This document shows positions 9,128 through 19,974 of a DNA stretch of 64,000 nucleotides, piece after piece. The stretch is taken from positions 1 to 64,000 of the forward strand of contig JAHRVG010000022.1 in the NCBI GenBank assembly GCA_019090795.1. The letters are read 5' to 3'. The position numbers and the translations under genes are program-made. The notes under the pieces were generated by a model. That model was not told the DNA's origin. It saw nothing but the letters and a program-made list of their open reading frames with translations, and ran no database searches. This stretch comes from Paracoccaceae bacterium. GTDB lineage: Bacteria; Pseudomonadota; Alphaproteobacteria; Rhodobacterales; Rhodobacteraceae. Every line of letters starts with the position of its first letter. Position 1 is the first letter of the stretch.

Positions 9128-10378
9128 ATGAGCGATCAACCACAATCCTACCGCTATATCCCGCCACGCCCGCCCGTGTGGTTCACCTTGGCCTGGACAG
9201 GGGGCTTTGGCGCTTTGCTGGGATTTTTGACAGCGCAGGGTAATTTCGCGCTGATGATCCCCTTTATGATTGCCGCAGGTATTATGGTTGCAGCCATCGC
9301 CTATGTGTCGATGACCTTCCTTGGAACCCGCAAATTGGCAGGGCCGTTCGGATTTATCGTGGCTTTCGCCATCGGTTTTGTTTTTGCGGGATTTGCCTAT
9401 GGCCTGCTTGTTGGCATTCTCGGTTTTATTTTCGGGCGCATGGCGATCTGGCTTTCTACGGGGGAATATCGCCTGAACCAGCCGCCCTATGTAACCTCCA
9501 AAGAAGTGCTGTGGTTTTACAGTTTCCGCACCATCTGCGGCGGAGTTTTTGTCTTTCTGATGGCCCCGATTATTATCCTGATTCCGCTCAGCTTTAATCA
9601 GGAACCCTATTTCAGCTTTACCGCGGGCATGTTGTCGCTGGACCCTGACGCCTATTCCCTGCGCTGGTACATGGATATTTTGCACAACGGTATGCTGGCG
9701 CCTGAGGCAGCCATCGGCTGGTGGTCCGATATGTGGAACAATGCCCAGTGGATCCGCTCGGTGCGCAACTCTTTCTTCATCGGCATCCTTGCGACTTTAC
9801 TGGCTACTGGTCTCGGTACTTTGGCCGCGATTGGTCTTTCGCGCAGCGAAATGCCTTACCGGCGGGCCATCATGGCGCTGCTGATCTCGCCGATGATCGT
9901 GCCGCTTGTGATCATTGCCTCTGGCATGTTCTTTACCTTCTCCAGCATTGGTCTCGCCAAAACCTACGCTGGCATCATCATCGCCCATGCGGTTCTGGGC
10001 ATCCCGTTTGTGATCATCACCGTCACAGCAACCCTGTCGGGGTTTGACAACAGCCTGACCATGGCCGCCGCCAACATGGGGGCCAGTCCGGCGCGCACTT
10101 TCTTTAAGGTGCAAATGCCGCTGATCCTGCCCGGAGTGGTTTCCGGTGCGCTGTTTGCCTTTATCACCTCATTTGACGAGGTTGTGGTCGTTTTGCAAAT
10201 GGCTGATGTAAAACAACGTACCATCCCGCGGCAAATGTTCTCGGGCATCCGCGAGCAGATCAGCCCGACCATTCTGGCCGTGGCCACGATCCTCGTGATC
10301 ATCTCGATTGGTCTGCTTACAGTGGTGGAACTGCTGCGTCGACGTTCGGAAAAAATGCGCGGCATGTCTCCGGGCTAA
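9128..10378 (+). CDS. ABC transporter permease (PotC type)
   Basis: EAA-loop region MAAANMGASPARTFFKVQMPLILPGVVSGALFAFITSFDEVVV. Confidence 0.92.
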   Translation: MSDQPQSYRYIPPRPPVWFTLAWTGGFGALLGFLTAQGNFALMIPFMIAAGIMVAAIAYVSMTFLGTRKLAGPFGFIVAFAIGFVFAGFAYGLLVGILGFIFGRMAIWLSTGEYRLNQPPYVTSKEVLWFYSFRTICGGVFVFLMAPIIILIPLSFNQEPYFSFTAGMLSLDPDAYSLRWYMDILHNGMLAPEAAIGWWSDMWNNAQWIRSVRNSFFIGILATLLATGLGTLAAIGLSRSEMPYRRAIMALLISPMIVPLVIIASGMFFTFSSIGLAKTYAGIIIAHAVLGIPFVIITVTATLSGFDNSLTMAAANMGASPARTFFKVQMPLILPGVVSGALFAFITSFDEVVVVLQMADVKQRTIPRQMFSGIREQISPTILAVATILVIISIGLLTVVELLRRRSEKMRGMSPG

Positions 10379-10397
10379 GGTCAGCAAGACAAAATGC

Positions 10398-10426
10398 AAA
10401 AGGCCGCGCAAATCGCGCGGCCTTTT
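10398..10426 (+). terminator. intrinsic terminator of the ABC transporter operon
   Basis: AAAAGGCCGCGC-AAATC-GCGCGGCCTTTT, 12-bp perfect stem ending in TTTT. Confidence 0.9.
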
Positions 10427-10472
10427 CATTTCTAATTCGCTTAAATACCCCTACGCGGAGCGCAAGTTTCTG

Positions 10473-11345
10473 TTAACTGCGCCCAAGCTTTTCAAACCGT
10501 GGCAGCATTGCTGAGAAATCCATTCCTAGCCCGTCTTCATCCTCAACAAACTGTGCATAAAGCGCGGTAGCCCGTTCACCCATGGGTGTGTCCGCATCAA
10601 CGGCCTCGGCGGCTTGTTGGCTTAGGCGCAAGTCTTTCAGCATCAATTCTGATGCAAAGCCCGGTTTGTACTCATTGTCCGCAGGTGATTGCGGCCCAAC
10701 GCCCGGTGCGGGACAATAGGCGTTCATGCTCCAACTGTAACCCGAGGAGGTCGAGACCACATCAAACATGCTCTGGCGCTCCAGCCCCAGCTTGTCAGCC
10801 AGTGCAAATGCCTCGCAGGTGGCAATCATTGTTGCGCCCAAAATCATGTTGTTACAGATTTTCGCAGCCTGACCGTTGCCCGAAGGCCCGCAATGCACCG
10901 CCTTTTGGCCCATGATGTCAAACAGAGGATCGGCGCGTTTGAACGCGTCATCCGGCCCCCCAGCCATAAAGGTCAGTGTTCCGCCAACAGCACCGGTGGT
11001 GCCACCGGAAACGGGTGCGTCCACTGGGGCCAGACCCGCTGCAACGGCTTGTTTCGCCACCGCACGGGCAGATTCCACATCTACGGTCGAGCAATCCACG
11101 AACAATGCACCCGCATCCATCGCTGGAATGATTTCATTGGCCACTGCCCGCAAGATCGCACCATTTGGCAGCATGGTAATCACCGCATCCACCCCCTTTG
11201 CTGCATCCGGGCCGCTGTCGGCCATGCTAACACCTTTGGGTGCAGGGGCTGCCAGATCAAAGCCGACAACCGTGTGACCCGCAGCCGCCAGATTAGCCGC
11301 CATTGGGGCGCCCATGTTGCCCAGTCCGATAAAACCGATTTTCAT
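10473..11345 (-). CDS. mmsB: 3-hydroxyisobutyrate dehydrogenase
   Basis: MKIGFIGLGNMGAPMAANL...VDAPVSGGTTGAVGGTLTFMAGG...GNGQAAKICNNM. Confidence 0.93.
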   Translation of the reverse strand: MKIGFIGLGNMGAPMAANLAAAGHTVVGFDLAAPAPKGVSMADSGPDAAKGVDAVITMLPNGAILRAVANEIIPAMDAGALFVDCSTVDVESARAVAKQAVAAGLAPVDAPVSGGTTGAVGGTLTFMAGGPDDAFKRADPLFDIMGQKAVHCGPSGNGQAAKICNNMILGATMIATCEAFALADKLGLERQSMFDVVSTSSGYSWSMNAYCPAPGVGPQSPADNEYKPGFASELMLKDLRLSQQAAEAVDADTPMGERATALYAQFVEDEDGLGMDFSAMLPRFEKLGRS

Positions 11346-11354
11346 GATCTTCTC

Positions 11355-12386
11355 CTAAAGTTTCAGCGCATCCGCCCCAAGGGGTTTCAGCATGTTTTCG
11401 ACATCTGTTTTTGTAACGGCGTGCAGATCAGCATGGCGCCATTTGGGTTGGTTGTCTTTGTCTATTATCAGTGCGCGAATACCCTCAATGAAATCGCCAA
11501 ATTCAGCCGAGCGGTAGGTGAATTTATACTCTTCAGCCAGTGCCGCCTCGATCGTATCCGCCGCGCGCACGCGGTGCACGATTTCAATGGTGCAAGCCAC
11601 GGATAGCGGGCTTTTCTGGCCTAGTGTTTTGTGGGCGCGCGCCGCGAATTCTGCATCGTCCTTGGCCAAGGATTGATCAATCTCATAGATCGTTTGCAGG
11701 CCGAAATGTTGGTCAATCAGCGTTTTCTCTGCAGCCAAACTCGGCTCTGGGGCGGGTTGTGCTGCGCGCGAAATTGCTTCCAGATCACCGGTTTTTTCCA
11801 GCTCCGCGATCACATCCTCCCAGACCTCGTAGGGCAGATAGTAATCGGCAAACCCCGCATAAATTGCATTGCCCGCATCCAGCCGTCCGCCGGTGGTGCC
11901 AAGGTATTCCCCCAGCCGCCCCGGCGCGCGCGCCAGCAACAGTGAGCCACCCACATCGGGGATCAGGCCAATGCCGGTTTCAGGCATGGCGATTTTGCTG
12001 TTTTCGCAGACAATTCGATGTGAGCCGTGGCACGAAACCCCAACGCCGCCGCCCATGGTAAAGCCCTGCATGAAGGCGACATAGGGTTTGGGGTAGGCAG
12101 CGAGTTTTGCGTTCAGGCGGTATTCATCGCTCCAAAAGGTGCGGCCATATTGAAAATCACCGGCAACGGCAGTATCGTAGAGGTTCTGAATGTCTCCACC
12201 GGCGCAAAACGCCTTGTCGCCAGCGGCATCAATCACTACCAGCTCAACTGATGCATCGTCACGCCAGGCATCAATAGCCTTCTCAATTTCCAGACACATC
12301 TCATAGGTCAGCGCATTCAACGCTTTGGGACGATTAAGGGTAATACGGCCAGATTTGCCGACAATGCGAATTTCAATATCAGACAT
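11355..12386 (-). CDS. enoyl-CoA hydratase/isomerase family, probable 3-hydroxyisobutyryl-CoA hydrolase
   Basis: GGDIQNLYD, GFTMGGGVGVSCHGSHRIVCENSKIAMPETGIGLIPDVGGS; operon context. Confidence 0.92.
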   Translation of the reverse strand: MSDIEIRIVGKSGRITLNRPKALNALTYEMCLEIEKAIDAWRDDASVELVVIDAAGDKAFCAGGDIQNLYDTAVAGDFQYGRTFWSDEYRLNAKLAAYPKPYVAFMQGFTMGGGVGVSCHGSHRIVCENSKIAMPETGIGLIPDVGGSLLLARAPGRLGEYLGTTGGRLDAGNAIYAGFADYYLPYEVWEDVIAELEKTGDLEAISRAAQPAPEPSLAAEKTLIDQHFGLQTIYEIDQSLAKDDAEFAARAHKTLGQKSPLSVACTIEIVHRVRAADTIEAALAEEYKFTYRSAEFGDFIEGIRALIIDKDNQPKWRHADLHAVTKTDVENMLKPLGADALKL

Positions 12387-12390
12387 AGAT

Positions 12391-13536
12391 TTATCCCCGT
12401 TCCGCCAGCAGCGCGCGGCTGATAATCAGGCTCATGATTTCATTGGTGCCCTCAAGAATCTGGTGAACCCGCAGATCGCGCACGATTTTCTCAATGCCGT
12501 AATCCGCAAGGTAACCGTAACCGCCATGCAGTTGCAGGCAATCATTGGCCACCTTAAAGGCGGCATCGGTCACAAATTTCTTGGCCATGGCGCAATGCTT
12601 GGTCGCATCCGGCGCGCCGGTGTCATATTTCCATGCGGCCTGGCGCAGGAATACCCGTGCTGCCTGCAATTCAATTTCCATTTCTGCGATTTTAAACTGC
12701 AAAGCCTGAAACTGGTCAATGGTGCGCCCAAATGCCTTGCGCTCGCCCATATACAGCAATGTCGCATCCAGTGCTGACTGCGCGCCGCCAAGGGCCGAGG
12801 CTGCGATGTTTAATCGCCCGCCATCCAGACCCGCCATGGCATAAGAAAAACCGCGCCCTTTTTCACCCACCATCTGTTCGGCTAGTACTTCGCAATCGTC
12901 CATCTGCACTTGTGCTGTAGGCTGTGCCCGCCAGCCCATTTTTTCCTCTTTTGCACCGAAAGACAGCCCCTGTGCGCCATCCTCAATGATAAACGCTGAA
13001 ATCCCTTTGGGGCCATCTTGGCCACTGCGTGCCATCACCAGGTAAGCGTCCGAATAGCCGCCACCGGAAATGAATGCTTTGGTGCCCGTTAGGGCGTAAC
13101 CGGTATCGGTTTTAACTGCCTTGGTGCTGAGGGATGAAGCATCAGAACCGGCACCGGGTTCTGTCAAACAATAGGAAATCACCGTCTCCATCGAGCAGAT
13201 ACCGGGCAGCCAACGGGCCTTGAGCGCGTCGCCGCCAAAGCGGTCGATCATTGCCGCGCACATGTTGTGGATTGACAGAAAGGATCCGACCGATGGGCAG
13301 GCCATCGCCAGTGCCTCAAATACAAGGGTTGCATCAAGGCGCGAAAGTCCGGTGCCACCAGATTCCTCAGAGACATAAATCCCGCCAAGGCCCAGCTCCG
13401 CAATTTGCGGCCACAGGTCTTTGGGGATCGTGCCCGCCGCTTCCCACTCGCGCGCAAAAGGCGCGATGTTTTCCTGCCCAAAGGCATAAACCATATCAAA
13501 AATGGCGCTTTGTTCTTCGGTCAGTGCAAAATCCAT
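12391..13536 (-). CDS. acyl-CoA dehydrogenase (isobutyryl-CoA dehydrogenase-like)
   Basis: YCLTEPGAGSDASSLSTKA, LHGGYGYLADYGIEKIVRDLRVHQILEGTNEIM; operon context. Confidence 0.93.
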   Translation of the reverse strand: MDFALTEEQSAIFDMVYAFGQENIAPFAREWEAAGTIPKDLWPQIAELGLGGIYVSEESGGTGLSRLDATLVFEALAMACPSVGSFLSIHNMCAAMIDRFGGDALKARWLPGICSMETVISYCLTEPGAGSDASSLSTKAVKTDTGYALTGTKAFISGGGYSDAYLVMARSGQDGPKGISAFIIEDGAQGLSFGAKEEKMGWRAQPTAQVQMDDCEVLAEQMVGEKGRGFSYAMAGLDGGRLNIAASALGGAQSALDATLLYMGERKAFGRTIDQFQALQFKIAEMEIELQAARVFLRQAAWKYDTGAPDATKHCAMAKKFVTDAAFKVANDCLQLHGGYGYLADYGIEKIVRDLRVHQILEGTNEIMSLIISRALLAERG

Positions 13537-13712
13537 GGGAAACCTTTCCGTTGGTGACGGTCATAACTGAACGACTGTTAATTTCCAATTGTTTCGAGAG
13601 TTTTGCAAGCGGTGTTAAAAGCAACTTTGGTCTAATGCCCGCACGTAACGTGTGGTAAGCGCGTCCATGCGCAACGCGCGAGGAAATTTGAGGAACAAAG
13701 AAACAGGCGCTC

Positions 13713-14846
13713 CTACAAATCTTGCGAATATTCTGAGATCAGTGATTTCACCACTTCAACCAGAGCTTCCTGTTCACCGGCACCCACAGCAATGGAGCGG
13801 GCAAACACAGCGCGCTGGCGGTCTGCGCTGGTGCCATCTGTCAGGATGCGGCGGGTGGATTGCAGTTCCTCCAGACACCCGAGCGCAGTCGCGTCCTCGC
13901 CCAGCATTGCGATCAGTTCTTCGGTTAAATCGTCAAAAGCAACCACTTTGCCCTGACCGAAATCTATCATCCCCTGATTTACCCCGTAACGCTGTGCACG
14001 CCAGCGGTTTTCGGCAATCAGAAAGTTGTCATAAATCCGCCAGCGCTGGTTGTTTTTGCGCAATCGCCACAGCATTCGCATCAGGGATTGGGTCAGCGCC
14101 GCAATCGCCAGCGCGTCATTCAGGCGCGGCGAGACATCGCAGATCCGGCTTTCGAGCGTTGGAAAACGGGCCGAGGGGCGCAGATCCCACCAGATTTTAG
14201 AGCTGTCCTGAATTAGGCCGCTGTTGATGATCATCTGAACCGAGCGCTGGTATTCGTCATAGCTTTTGAACTGGGGCGGCAGGCCGGTGCGGGGCAGATT
14301 GTCAAACACCGACAGGCGGTAAGAACCGAGGCCAGTGTCCTCTCCTTGCCAAAACGGCGAGGAGGTGGAGAGCGCCAGCAGGTGGGGCAGGAAATAGGAA
14401 AACTGGTTCATCAAATCAATGCGCAAGTTGTCGTCGTTCAGGCCCACATGGATGTGCTGGCCGCAAATCAGCATGCGCCGACCAACCCCGGCCAGATCGC
14501 GTTTCAGATCGTTATATCGTTGCTTGTTGGTGTGGTGCTGGTCTTTCCAGTCGGCAAACGGGTGGCAGGAAACGGCCAGCGGGGCCAGCCCGTATTCCCC
14601 GGCAATCCGCGCGATGGTGGTGCGCAAGTGCCCCAGATCAGCGCGGGCGTCGGCCACGGTTTTACACACGCGGGTGCCCACTTCGATCTGGCATTGCAGG
14701 AACTCGGGCGAGACCTGACTTTCCAGCGCGCGCTCGCAATCGGCCATCATCTGGTCCGGCGCAACCGCCAGATCATAGGTTTCCAGATCAACCAGCAGGT
14801 ATTCTTCTTCAAGGCCAATGGTGAATTCGGGGTCTTGTTGTGGCAT
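13713..14846 (-). CDS. carboxylate-amine ligase (YbdK/GCS2 family)
   Basis: [28 protein letters not shown] motifs. Confidence 0.9.
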   Translation of the reverse strand: MPQQDPEFTIGLEEEYLLVDLETYDLAVAPDQMMADCERALESQVSPEFLQCQIEVGTRVCKTVADARADLGHLRTTIARIAGEYGLAPLAVSCHPFADWKDQHHTNKQRYNDLKRDLAGVGRRMLICGQHIHVGLNDDNLRIDLMNQFSYFLPHLLALSTSSPFWQGEDTGLGSYRLSVFDNLPRTGLPPQFKSYDEYQRSVQMIINSGLIQDSSKIWWDLRPSARFPTLESRICDVSPRLNDALAIAALTQSLMRMLWRLRKNNQRWRIYDNFLIAENRWRAQRYGVNQGMIDFGQGKVVAFDDLTEELIAMLGEDATALGCLEELQSTRRILTDGTSADRQRAVFARSIAVGAGEQEALVEVVKSLISEYSQDL

Positions 14847-14897
14847 TTGCTGTCTCCCTTCGGCTCAGTTTAGCCAAAGGGGCGCATAAGGGAATGG

Positions 14898-16073
14898 TTA
14901 AATTCGTATGAACTCCACGCAGTCCCCCGCTTTTTTCGCCGCCTCATTGGGTCGGCGCACCATCAGGCAGTTGGCGCGGGCCAGCACGGACAATAAGGAG
15001 CTGTCTTGCCGGTCAAACGGCGTGCAGGTTAGAACCCCGTCCATTGAAGCCAGTTCCGCACGCATGAAATGGCTGCGCGGGCCGTTGGTGGGCAAATCAC
15101 AGCCAAGAGTGGCGACCTCGCGGGGGAGGGCAGCTTTGCCAAGGCCGAGCATGGCGTTGATCGCGGGGATCAGGAATACCTGTCCGCAAACCATGGTGGA
15201 CACCGGATTGCCCGGCAGGCCAAGCATCGGCACCGTGCCGTATTTTCCGGCCATAAGCGGCTTGCCGGGGCGCATGGCAACTTTGTAGAAATCCAGTTCC
15301 AGCCCTGCGACCTTTGACACCAGATCATGGTCGCCAACAGAAGCCCCGCCCAATGTCACGATCAGATCGGCACAGGCGGCGAGGTCCATCACGCCCTTCA
15401 GGCTGGCCTCGGTATCACGCGCGATTGGCAGAATGCGACCCACGGCGCCGTGAGCCTCGACCAGCGCTTTCAGGCCAAAGTTATTGGAGGAAACGATCTG
15501 CGAGGCGGCGGGATTTTCGCCGGGCATTACCAATTCATCCCCCGTAGCCACCAGCGCAATCTGTGGCTTACGCCTCACAGTGACCACGGCGATGTTCATC
15601 GAGGCCAAAAGAGCAATGTCAGACGCGCGCAACACGCGCGGCGCGCTGACCCGCGTTCCAACTGTGAAGTCACCGCCTGCGGGGCGGATGTAGACGCTGG
15701 TGTCGATGTTGTCTGACACGGTAATCACGTCACCATTCCGCGTGGTGTCCTCTTGGATCAATATGCGATCGGCCCCCGTGGGCACAGGCGCACCGGTGAA
15801 GATGCGGGTGCATTGGCCAGAAGTTATTGCGCCCTCATATGCGGTGCCAGCGGCGGCTTCGCCGATCACCTGTAATTTGATCCCTGTGCGCAGGTCGGCG
15901 GAAATCACCGCGTAGCCGTCCATGGCAGAGCTAGCAAAGGGCGGTTGCTGGCGTTTGGCCACGGCGTCTTCGGCCAGCGTGCGGCCTGCGGCCTCAGCGA
16001 GAGGGATCACCTCTGTAGAGAGGGGGGTGAGCAGATCAAGGACGCCGGATAGGGCTTGGTTAACGGTGATCAT
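14898..16073 (-). CDS. moeA: molybdopterin molybdenumtransferase
   Basis: SSAMDGYAV, IFTGAPVPTGADRILIQED, TGDEL, PGKPLMAG, GLPGNPVS. Confidence 0.95.
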   Translation of the reverse strand: MITVNQALSGVLDLLTPLSTEVIPLAEAAGRTLAEDAVAKRQQPPFASSAMDGYAVISADLRTGIKLQVIGEAAAGTAYEGAITSGQCTRIFTGAPVPTGADRILIQEDTTRNGDVITVSDNIDTSVYIRPAGGDFTVGTRVSAPRVLRASDIALLASMNIAVVTVRRKPQIALVATGDELVMPGENPAASQIVSSNNFGLKALVEAHGAVGRILPIARDTEASLKGVMDLAACADLIVTLGGASVGDHDLVSKVAGLELDFYKVAMRPGKPLMAGKYGTVPMLGLPGNPVSTMVCGQVFLIPAINAMLGLGKAALPREVATLGCDLPTNGPRSHFMRAELASMDGVLTCTPFDRQDSSLLSVLARANCLMVRRPNEAAKKAGDCVEFIRI

Positions 16074-16951
16074 TTTAGTATTTCCTCGATGACAACTTTG
16101 AAAAGTGTAGGGTGTTTTCTTGCTTTGAAAACTCGGATTTGTGGGATTTTCATCGAATTTCGTAAAACAACAGTTTCTTCGTATAATTTTGTAACAATGC
16201 CAACGATTGTATCATTTGGAGTGTTCATACCAAAAACAATTCTCTCAATTGCTTCGAGTGGTATTTGAAATAGGTGCTTTGGAAAAATATCGTCCGCGTT
16301 GAGAATAGTTGTTGAATTGCTTAGCCGACCTATAACGCGCCATTCTTTCTCATATTTCCAGCCTGGGCTTTTTTCAGAAAAGATTTTGTAACTTTCACTA
16401 AAATTAGAGGGCTTAATCGGCCTTTTCGCTGTGTAACTAATTTTCGTCAAGCGAAAGTCCAATTGGGGAGGCTTCTGATTGTAAAACGGATGGTGCCCGT
16501 TGAAGCCTACGGCAATTCCTCGGTGTTGGTCTGCATAATGTGACCACATGAGAATATTGTCATTCGTTTCGCTTAAACTGAAAATTCCAATTTTGTCATT
16601 AATATTGTTAATTATTGTATTGGGGAGCGCCTCTTTCATTTCGGTTACCATTTCCCCGTTGCCTAAGATTAGGGGCTTGGCGTATTCAAATGCTGCTTCT
16701 CGAAAGCTTGGTAGTAATTCTGGATCAACGCCATGTGAAATCGCGGCTTTGTCGAACTCTCTGGCTGTTTGTTTATCAAAAAGGTCATCCAGTGCATCGT
16801 TTACTTTTTTTTCAGTAACGAATGAATCGACAGTAGGGTTGGCATCAAAGGGGTCGTTCAAATCACCGGGTTGGGTGAAGCGCACTAAACCGTCAATGAC
16901 TGAAGTATACCTATCAGAGTGCCCATATTTCCAAAGTATTTTTGGCGGCAT
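16070..16951 (-). CDS. DUF2971 domain-containing protein
   Basis: MPPKILWKYGHSD...FTQPGDLNDPFDANP...SLSETNDNILMWSHYADQHRGIAVGF is characteristic of DUF2971; visibly AT-richer than neighbours. Confidence 0.82.
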   Translation of the reverse strand: MPPKILWKYGHSDRYTSVIDGLVRFTQPGDLNDPFDANPTVDSFVTEKKVNDALDDLFDKQTAREFDKAAISHGVDPELLPSFREAAFEYAKPLILGNGEMVTEMKEALPNTIINNINDKIGIFSLSETNDNILMWSHYADQHRGIAVGFNGHHPFYNQKPPQLDFRLTKISYTAKRPIKPSNFSESYKIFSEKSPGWKYEKEWRVIGRLSNSTTILNADDIFPKHLFQIPLEAIERIVFGMNTPNDTIVGIVTKLYEETVVLRNSMKIPQIRVFKARKHPTLFKVVIEEILK

Positions 16952-17428
16952 CTAATCCGCCTCATACAATCCAGACTTGCCGCCGTCTTTAAGGACGACC
17001 CGTATCTCACTGATAGTCATCGCTTTATCTACGGCTTTTACCATGTCAAACACGGTTAGGGCTGCGATGTTCACCGCCGTTAGCGCTTCCATTTCAACGC
17101 CGGTTTGGCCTGTGGTCTTCACTGTGGCCTCAATCTCCACACAGTTTTCAGCCACGTTTGGCACCAGATCTACCGCAACTTTGGTGATGGGCAGCGGGTG
17201 GCACAAAGGGATCAGGTCGGGGGTTTTCTTGGCCCCCATGATGCCTGCCAGCCGTGCGACGCCCAGCACATCGCCCTTTTTGGCGCTGCCTTGCATAACC
17301 ATCGCAAGGGTTTGCGGGGCCATATAAATGCGCCCCTTAGCGGTGGCGATCCGACTGGTGGTTGCTTTGTCTGAAACGTCAACCATATGGGCTGCGCCGT
17401 CTGCGTCGAAGTGGGATAGTTCTGCCAT
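16952..17428 (-). CDS. moaC: cyclic pyranopterin monophosphate synthase accessory protein
   Basis: [45 protein letters not shown]; start at MAELSHF overlapping the trpC stop (TAATG). Confidence 0.95.
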   Translation of the reverse strand: MAELSHFDADGAAHMVDVSDKATTSRIATAKGRIYMAPQTLAMVMQGSAKKGDVLGVARLAGIMGAKKTPDLIPLCHPLPITKVAVDLVPNVAENCVEIEATVKTTGQTGVEMEALTAVNIAALTVFDMVKAVDKAMTISEIRVVLKDGGKSGLYEAD

Positions 17429-18240
17429 TACATTGCCTGTGGTGCCCAAGGAGAGGAAAGGATTTCGCGGGTGGCGGCCTGCACGTCTGCCTGACGCATC
17501 AAGGCTTCGCCAATCAGGAACCGCCTTGCGCCGTAATGCGCCAGATCGGATAGATCCTGACGGGTAAATAGGCCGCTTTCAGCGACGATCACCCGGTTTT
17601 CGGGCACTTCGCGCGCCAGTTGTTTGGTGGTTTCCAGCGTTACCTCGAATGTTTTGAGGTTGCGGTTGTTGATGCCCATCAAGGGGGAGTGCAGACGGGA
17701 GGCGCGTTCCAGTTCAGGCAGGTCGTGGACCTCAAGCAGCACATCCATACCCAACTCGAAGGCGGCGGTTTCCAGCTCGGACGCCTGTTCGTCACTGACC
17801 GAGGCCAGAATGATCAGAATGCAGTCGGCCCCCCAAGCGCGGGCCTCGGCCACCTGATAGGTGTCATAGAGAAAATCCTTGCGCAGAGCAGGCAGGGAGC
17901 AGGCATCGCGTGCTTGGCTCAGGTATTCTGGGGCACCTTGAAAGGAGGGGGCATCGGTTAACACCGACAGGCAGGCGGCCCCGCCTGCGGCATAGGCAGC
18001 GGCCAGTTCGGCAGGGTTGAAATCGGCGCGGATCAAGCCTTTGGAAGGGCTGGCCTTTTTGATTTCAGCGATTAGACCGTAGCCACCACCAGAGGACGCA
18101 CGTGTCAATGCCTTGGCGAATCCGCGCGGTGGGGAGGCATCCGCAATCCTGTTTTGCAATTCGGAGAGCGGAACGGCCTGCTTGGCTGCGGCAATTTCTT
18201 CCAGCTTGTACGCTTTTATTTTCTCTAGAATATCAGCCAT
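17428..18240 (-). CDS. trpC: indole-3-glycerol phosphate synthase
   Basis: [45 protein letters not shown]. Confidence 0.96.
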   Translation of the reverse strand: MADILEKIKAYKLEEIAAAKQAVPLSELQNRIADASPPRGFAKALTRASSGGGYGLIAEIKKASPSKGLIRADFNPAELAAAYAAGGAACLSVLTDAPSFQGAPEYLSQARDACSLPALRKDFLYDTYQVAEARAWGADCILIILASVSDEQASELETAAFELGMDVLLEVHDLPELERASRLHSPLMGINNRNLKTFEVTLETTKQLAREVPENRVIVAESGLFTRQDLSDLAHYGARRFLIGEALMRQADVQAATREILSSPWAPQAM

Positions 18241-19257
18241 TTATCCCTCATTCGTTACTTTTGCCAAAGCGGTAAGTTTTTGCAGGGCCGCGCCGGAATC
18301 AATGCTGTCAGCGGCCATTTTGGCCCCGGACCTCAAATCGGTAACTTTGTCTGCCACCATCAGTGCAGCCGCGGTATTCAATAGCACTGCGTCACGGTAG
18401 GCGGATTTTTCCCCCTGCAGCAAATTGCGCAGGGCGGTTGCGTTTTCAACAGGTGTGCCACCGATGATTGCCTCAAACGGATGCACTGGCAGGCCCGCGT
18501 CTTCGGGGTGGATTTCGTCGTCGCGAACAATGCCGTTTTCCAGCTTGGCGACCCAGGTCATACCGGCAATCGAAATTTCGTCGGTGCCGTCAGAGCCATG
18601 CACCAGCCAGGCTTTCTCTGCCCCCAATTCCAGCAAAACCTCGGCCATGGGGCGGATCATTTCGCGCGAAAAAGCGCCAGTCAGTTGGCGTTTGACGCCT
18701 GCGGGGTTGGTCAGAGGCCCCAGAATATTAAAAATTGTGCGGGTGCCCAGTTCTTGACGCGCGGGCATCACGTGTTTGGTTGCCGGATGGTGCATCGGGG
18801 CCATCATAAAGCCGATGCCGCAAGTGTTGATCGCCCGCTCCACCACCTCTGGCCCCACCATTACATTGACGCCCAATTCACCCAAAGCATCAGCGGTGCC
18901 GGATTTTGACGACAGGTTGCGGTTGCCGTGTTTGGCCACAACCACGCCAGCACCTGCGGTGACAATTGCTGTTGCGGTCGAGATGTTCAGCGTTGACTTT
19001 CCATCCCCGCCCGTGCCCACGATGTCCATTGCACCATCCGGTGCCTTTACCGGGTTGCATTTGGCGCGCATTACAGCGGCGGCGGCGGCGTATTCATCCA
19101 CAGTTTCGCCGCGTGTGCGCAAGGTCATCAGCAAGCCGCCGGTCTGCGCCGGGGTGGCCTCGCCTTCCATGATGATGGTAAAGGCTGCCTCGGCCTCGGC
19201 GCGGGTCAATGGCGCTTCGCAGGCTTTGGCGATCAGGGGTTTGAGGGCGTCGCTCAT
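18241..19257 (-). CDS. trpD: anthranilate phosphoribosyltransferase
   Basis: [41 protein letters not shown]; start taken at MSDALKP, overlapping trpG by 4 bp. Confidence 0.96.
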   Translation of the reverse strand: MSDALKPLIAKACEAPLTRAEAEAAFTIIMEGEATPAQTGGLLMTLRTRGETVDEYAAAAAVMRAKCNPVKAPDGAMDIVGTGGDGKSTLNISTATAIVTAGAGVVVAKHGNRNLSSKSGTADALGELGVNVMVGPEVVERAINTCGIGFMMAPMHHPATKHVMPARQELGTRTIFNILGPLTNPAGVKRQLTGAFSREMIRPMAEVLLELGAEKAWLVHGSDGTDEISIAGMTWVAKLENGIVRDDEIHPEDAGLPVHPFEAIIGGTPVENATALRNLLQGEKSAYRDAVLLNTAAALMVADKVTDLRSGAKMAADSIDSGAALQKLTALAKVTNEG

Positions 19258-19835
19258 GCAGGTTCCAATGCGATATCGAGAAAGTTTTGCAACATCTTGT
19301 GGCCGTGTTCCGAGGCGATGCTTTCGGGGTGGAATTGCACGCCATGAATGGGCAACTCGCGGTGTTGCAGGCCCATTATGGTGCCGTCTTCCAGCCATGC
19401 AGTGATTTCAAGACAGGCGGGCAGGCTGTCACCTTCGACAACCAGAGAGTGATAGCGCGTGGCCTGAAACGGCGAGGGCAGTCCCTGAAACAGGGATTTG
19501 CCGGAATGATGTATATCACCCATCTTGCCATGGACGATTTCACTGTGGCGCACCACCTTGCCGCCAAAGGCCTGCCCGATGGTCTGGTGCCCAAGGCACA
19601 CCCCCATCAGCGGCAGCCGGGCCTTGGCAGCGGCCAGCGTCAGCGGCAGGCAGATTCCCGCCTGATCCGGATCACAGGGCCCGGGGGAGAGCAAAATTGC
19701 CTGCGCCCCCATATCGAGCGCTTGTTGCACGTCGATTTCGTCGTTGCGTTTTACCACAACGTCCATTCCCAGTTCGCCAATATAATGCACCAGATTATAG
19801 GTGAAACTGTCGTAATTATCTATCAGCAGCAGCAT
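19254..19835 (-). CDS. trpG: anthranilate synthase component II (glutamine amidotransferase)
   Basis: [43 protein letters not shown]. Confidence 0.96.
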   Translation of the reverse strand: MLLLIDNYDSFTYNLVHYIGELGMDVVVKRNDEIDVQQALDMGAQAILLSPGPCDPDQAGICLPLTLAAAKARLPLMGVCLGHQTIGQAFGGKVVRHSEIVHGKMGDIHHSGKSLFQGLPSPFQATRYHSLVVEGDSLPACLEITAWLEDGTIMGLQHRELPIHGVQFHPESIASEHGHKMLQNFLDIALEPA

Positions 19836-19974
19836 GTTGCCCGTCCTGCGCTTTCGTTGATTTCGGGGGTGATCCCCAAAGCATTTCGCGCTATACATGG
19901 CCGGAGTGCAGGGTAATGGTCAAGGGTATTATGGCCGCAAACAGGCGGGTTCTTTCCCCGCATAGGGCGAAAAT

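Noticed and set aside
10689-11606. 305-aa plus-strand ORF
   Set aside because: Antisense to the well-supported mmsB and HIBCH-like genes; no family resemblance.
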